A stretch of 64,000 bases of DNA from Schistosoma haematobium. Lineage: Eukaryota > Platyhelminthes > Trematoda > Strigeidida > Schistosomatidae. The stretch lies in NCBI RefSeq assembly GCF_000699445.3, contig NC_067198.1:34686536-34750535 (forward strand), in the 5' to 3' direction. Below the pieces are notes generated by a model that ran no database searches, had not been told where the DNA came from, and saw only the letters and a list, made by a program, of their open reading frames with translations. This document shows, in pieces, positions 60,120-64,000 of the stretch. A program made the translations under genes and the position numbers. Position 1 is the stretch's first letter; each line of letters starts with the position of its first letter.

Positions 60120-62997
60120 TTAAATCACTACAGAAAGTCTGACATTATAGGATTGATGTGACGTAGGATTTTGAATGCAATATTTTATTCTTTTGGTAGT
60201 GTTAATCAAATTTAAAGCATTTGATAAAGCACTTAAACTGATGAAACCCAATCCAATTCCACGACCTAGTGACTGACCATAACCACCATCTTGAACATAA
60301 CCAATTAGAAGACGAAAATTCTGAGGAGATTCCTTATCATCTGCTGAATTAGTCACAGGATTACTGTTATCCTCTTTTGAATTTTTTCTATTAGATTCAT
60401 TAGGATAGAATGCGTAAATACGCGCATATGCCTGTGGTACGCCTCGGTGTTCAGTTTTCACATAAACCTTAAATACAAATAATAAAAAATATGTAAGAGA
60501 ACTTATTAGTGAATAAACAAAAAGCAGACTGTTTTAAAGTCTTATAGTTACTCAGTTGTCCAACGGGAACTCTATAAAATATGCCTTTTTAAAAATTATT
60601 TCTGAAATAAATTTATAAACGTCATGTTTCGAACGGAATGGTCTGCTTCAAAATGTCAATGTGAGTTTCACATAGCTCCTACCAAACTTGAATAAGCTAT
60701 ATGATTTATGAAGAATAAGTTCGGTAACTTAACGTTTTTATGTTCTACGTAATATGTATACTCACAGTACATCATGATCGGACCTGAGTGAAATTCTTTA
60801 AATACAGTGCCAGTATTTTGCATATCTGTCCTAAAATTGAATGAATAAATGATCAGTCTGTATTAGATTTAGGTTGGTGTCTGTAGTAGTCAGATTAAAC
60901 ATCTAAAGTTCGTACTTGCGACAAATAATCCTTTACAAAACAGCGTGTCAGTAGGGAAACGCCTTCATATATTCACCAAGCTAAAATGCGAAACCCCCCT
61001 CGAATAAAGTGTATTCCTTTAAAGTTTTAGCTAAATTTTCCAAGATCCAAGTTAGTAACTAAGATGACAAACGAATAGACAGCTTTATATAAAAATAAAA
61101 AGCTTTAGATGGAACTCCTTTTTTATCTGAGATACCATCAAGCGACGTTACAAAAAGATAATATGTCAGTACTTCTGATTTCATTAAAACCAAGAACCGA
61201 TCTATGTTAGACAACCACGAGGCACTCGTTGACTGTTCCACCATAGTATAAATTTCCCCAGCTGTGCGCATCCACTAATTCGGATCTGGGAGTCTGACTC
61301 AAGAACTTCAGTCTTGTGTGCTAACACTTGACGGGATCCGCTTATGTACAAGTCTAATTCCGGCCAGTTCAAGATATTGCGCGACTATCTTTCATTGTAT
61401 TTGGTGAGTACCTTCTTATTTTCCACGAAGTTCATACAACGAAACAGCTAACAGATTATTGCGTACAAATGATATGCAAATACGTTATAAGTCCCATAAG
61501 AAGAAGAGATAGTTTGCCCCATGAAAATGAGAGGGAACGACCATCAATGTCTTTAGGAATGCTTATGCGCATGAGCGCAACCTTATGTACCTCTGGTATG
61601 TGCATATAAAGCATAAGATTTAGCAAATACGACTCAAAGGAGTGACGACCATCAATCCTCACAAGGACGAGATTATGCTCTGGGATGGCATCTGAAAACC
61701 TGTGTTACTGGTATGCATGTACTAGTCCTAAGCGCGACGCCTGCGCGCCAAGACCAACGGAGTTCCTACGATTTCCGGGTATGTTTGTCTTAAAATGGCA
61801 ATTAAACAGCTAGAAAAGCCAATCGACTTCACTAATAAAAGCATAACCAACTTCAATGGGGCTGATACGTCAAGAAACAATATTGAAGTTGAAAACTCAG
61901 ATAAAGTGTGAATGTAATAAACATGGACCTGATCCTTTATGGAAGAGAAAACTTAAAATAAATCTAATCTTTTTCTTCCAAATGCTTAATAAACTATCAT
62001 ATACATCCTATGAAGCAATTTAATATTCAGAAACTCATAGTTGCAGCATCCGTAACTCTTTGTCATTAGTGAAACGATCTTTAAATGCTTAATTGTTTTT
62101 ATTACTGAGCCTACTAAGTAAACTTCCCTACCTGCTGAGTACTTTACACCCGCATTGTCCCTCGTAAACTTAGTAAATTTGAATAATATCTAACACAAAC
62201 AGTATATCATAGCACATGTATCATGGTAGACCAGACTAACCTATCGTAGTAATAATTGCTTTAATTAATCGGTGCTTTCTGATTCTCTTTTTTTTCTCTA
62301 GTTGTAGATAATTATAATCAATCCGTTATGGCACTGAAAATGACTTTAAACACATCGTTCATACATCAACAGTATGCCTACTTAAAAAAAATCAAAAGCT
62401 CTTAGATGATACCCTTCATCGCTTTAATACAATTTGGGAAATAGAAAACTTAAAACAGACTTATATCACATCTCTGTTCTCTACATTTAATATTGATATC
62501 TATGTCAAGCTGATCATGCCTATAAACTGATATGAATTCTGTAATTATTTTATTCAGAATATCTTTATTATTACCTATTCCATATCTGTAAACACTTACT
62601 TAGTTTAATTGATTATCACACAAAAATAATAAAATATTGAATAAAATCATATTGACTACTATAAATTAATTAACTTACTAGAATAATTGCATTTAAAAGT
62701 AATGAATTATAATTATACAATTGTTGTAATGATAATTTAGCACGATTTTCTCCAATGATCATTCTATGTACAACTAAACGAAGTAATCCTGGCTCACGAA
62801 GAACAAACCATTGATTATTATCAACTGAACTAGATGTAATTACATTATCATTACTAGAAATTGTTGATGAAACAATTGAATCCATTGTTTTTCCAACACT
62901 TATAGAATTTTGTGTAATCAGTTCAGACCAAGGATAAAGAAATGGACAAGTAATACCGAATTTAGTAAAATCAGGGCGTAAATTACTTGGAAGGCGA
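60120..62997 (-). CDS. POP1: POP1, RNase P/MRP protein subunit: last two exons (5' part outside window)
   Basis: POP1 is the large protein of RNase P and RNase MRP, acting on pre-tRNA and pre-rRNA in the nucleus and nucleolus. The penultimate exon (62997 down to 62679; acceptor TCTCTTTTCAG, donor CTA|GTAAGT) encodes RLPSNLRPDFTKFGITCPFL and continues through REPGLLRLVVHRMI. The last exon (60467 to 60120) opens VYVKTEHRGVPQAYARIYAF and ends after GRGIGLGFISL, then stops with TAA. Both junctions are phase 0 across a 2211-nt intron. The last exon matches the POP1 C-terminus pattern I recall (LVLGFV...G.ALGFVSL). A 25-residue polar insert separates its two conserved blocks. About 221 residues are visible; the human protein is about 1024. 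Upstream exons lie beyond position 64000. Transcription converges with HAUS6. Confidence 0.75.
60468..62678 (-). other. POP1 last intron
   Basis: 2211 bases between the phase-0 exons. 61270-61800 is GC-richer, with frames such as 61456-61662 (minus) and a repeated ATTGATGGTCGT, perhaps an old insertion. No further POP1 exon is needed or visible. Confidence 0.5.
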
Positions 62998-63284
62998 CTG
63001 AAAAGAGATATATATATATAAATTTAAATGGAGCATGAAAATTCTTGGCATTTTATAAGAAATCGACGTAAACAAAAAATTGGAATCAACAAAATATTAT
63101 CAATATGAATGACGTAGGTTGATCCCTTATATTATTCTTCATCAATCTTAAACTTTGTTCTGATTTTTTTAAAATCCACTCCGTTATTTTAAGAATGTAA
63201 ATACAAAACCTGATTCATTTAAGTAGAATTTCTATATATCATTTGGTTAGAAAAAAAGCTAACATATATCTGATGATACAGTAT

Positions 63285-63445
63285 AGGGTTGTGGAGATTA
63301 TTAAGTTTTTGATTTAGACCATGAACTGGTTGATGTTAGACCACCATTGAAATCTTGGAAGCACTGGACAGCCGTTTCGTCCTATTGTGGGATTCCTCAG
63401 CAGTGCGCACTCACGATCCCAGTTCATGATCTCAACTAAAAAATA
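63285..63445 (-). mobile_element. Hammerhead SINE, truncated, in POP1 region
   Basis: Minus-strand tail and ribozyme (63361-63406); the tRNA-like head is missing after GATCGTGAGTGCGC. Confidence 0.72.
63361..63406 (-). ncRNA. Hammerhead ribozyme motif, one stem II defect
   Basis: Stem I perfect (GCACTG/CAGTGC), core CTGAGGA, GAAA, stem III ACGG/CTGT, triplet GTC, but stem II is ATCC/GGAC, placing an A-C mismatch next to the core. Confidence 0.55.
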
Positions 63446-64000
63446 TATATGATGACTGACCGATCATAGTAATATTTCCGGCTGTTATTCCGTGCTCTTT
63501 TTTTCTTCTTTCATTTTTTTCTACTTTTACATCTCTGTAATTACCGAGTAACAGGAATCGAATCGCTATTGGCGACTCCATTTATTAAAAAACATGAAGT
63601 TCTTGTCCTACAACTAAGAAAATACTGATTACTAACTGTTTGGTCTTATGGATCATTTATCATGCCAAATGGTTCATACTACTCCCTTAACGTACTTAAT
63701 CTCTTCTCACATTGCTTACTGAGATAATTGTGTTTACAAGGCTGATAAGTTCTACGTGGTATACTCCAGTAAAAATGTTGTGCTATAAAATGCTGTCATT
63801 TATGATTGTAAAATCCACCTGCTTCATGTTATTAAAATTCATGTGACAAGAGTTTAACTTAAAACATCTATGAATCACGTACCATTACTTTTTAAAATAA
63901 GCTTGATTATCCCTGTAAATTAATGTGCATTCTGTAGTTATTTTCAAAATCTATACCATATTATTATTATCATTCTCATTAACCATATTATGCACACTAA
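63446..64000. other. POP1 upstream intron, continues outside
   Basis: No POP1 coding block could be recognised on the minus strand up to the window end. Confidence 0.45.

Overview
The window is AT-rich, intron-rich eukaryotic DNA that looks like a blood fluke (Schistosoma or a close relative). Four things point there: tRNA-headed SINEs carrying hammerhead ribozymes of the schistosome Sm-alpha type; RTE-type LINE ends with (TAAG)n tails; a CsRn1/Boudicca-type LTR retrotransposon with a CHCC Gag knuckle and a tRNA-Trp-like primer site; and host genes with 29-34 nt introns at the 5' end and kilobase introns further in. I cannot name the species.

Left third (1-29 kb): a small dynein light chain (LC8) family. 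Gene 1 is on the minus strand (8639-11829, two exons, 89 aa). Gene 3 is on the plus strand (24863-25236, two exons, 89 aa). Between them lies a third intact first exon (20678-20868, plus) for which I find no private second exon; it is in phase to splice to the second exon of gene 3. The rest of this part is intergenic DNA with SINEs, a solo LTR with a target-site duplication, and a 5'-truncated RTE element.

Middle (29-36 kb): LTR retrotransposon territory. A broken gag-protease-RT fragment (29.9-31.4 kb) is followed by an internally deleted but structurally neat element (33426-35915) with two 407-bp LTRs and a 4-bp target duplication.

Right half (36.4-56.1 kb, plus): a 16-exon gene that I reconstructed from splice phases and recognise as HAUS6, a subunit of the microtubule-nucleating augmin complex. 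Its 5' end has three introns of 29-34 nt and it contains a 20-nt exon. Its larger introns are full of LINE, SINE and LTR insertions. Convergent to it, on the minus strand at the right edge (60120-62997 and beyond), are the last two exons of POP1, the large protein of RNase P/MRP. The host genes are not an operon and I see no functional link between them.

The most unusual content is the hammerhead SINEs. At least a dozen copies or fragments are present; several are tandem (404-bp period) or joined head-to-head, and two copies at 51.9-52.6 kb keep every core ribozyme base I can check.
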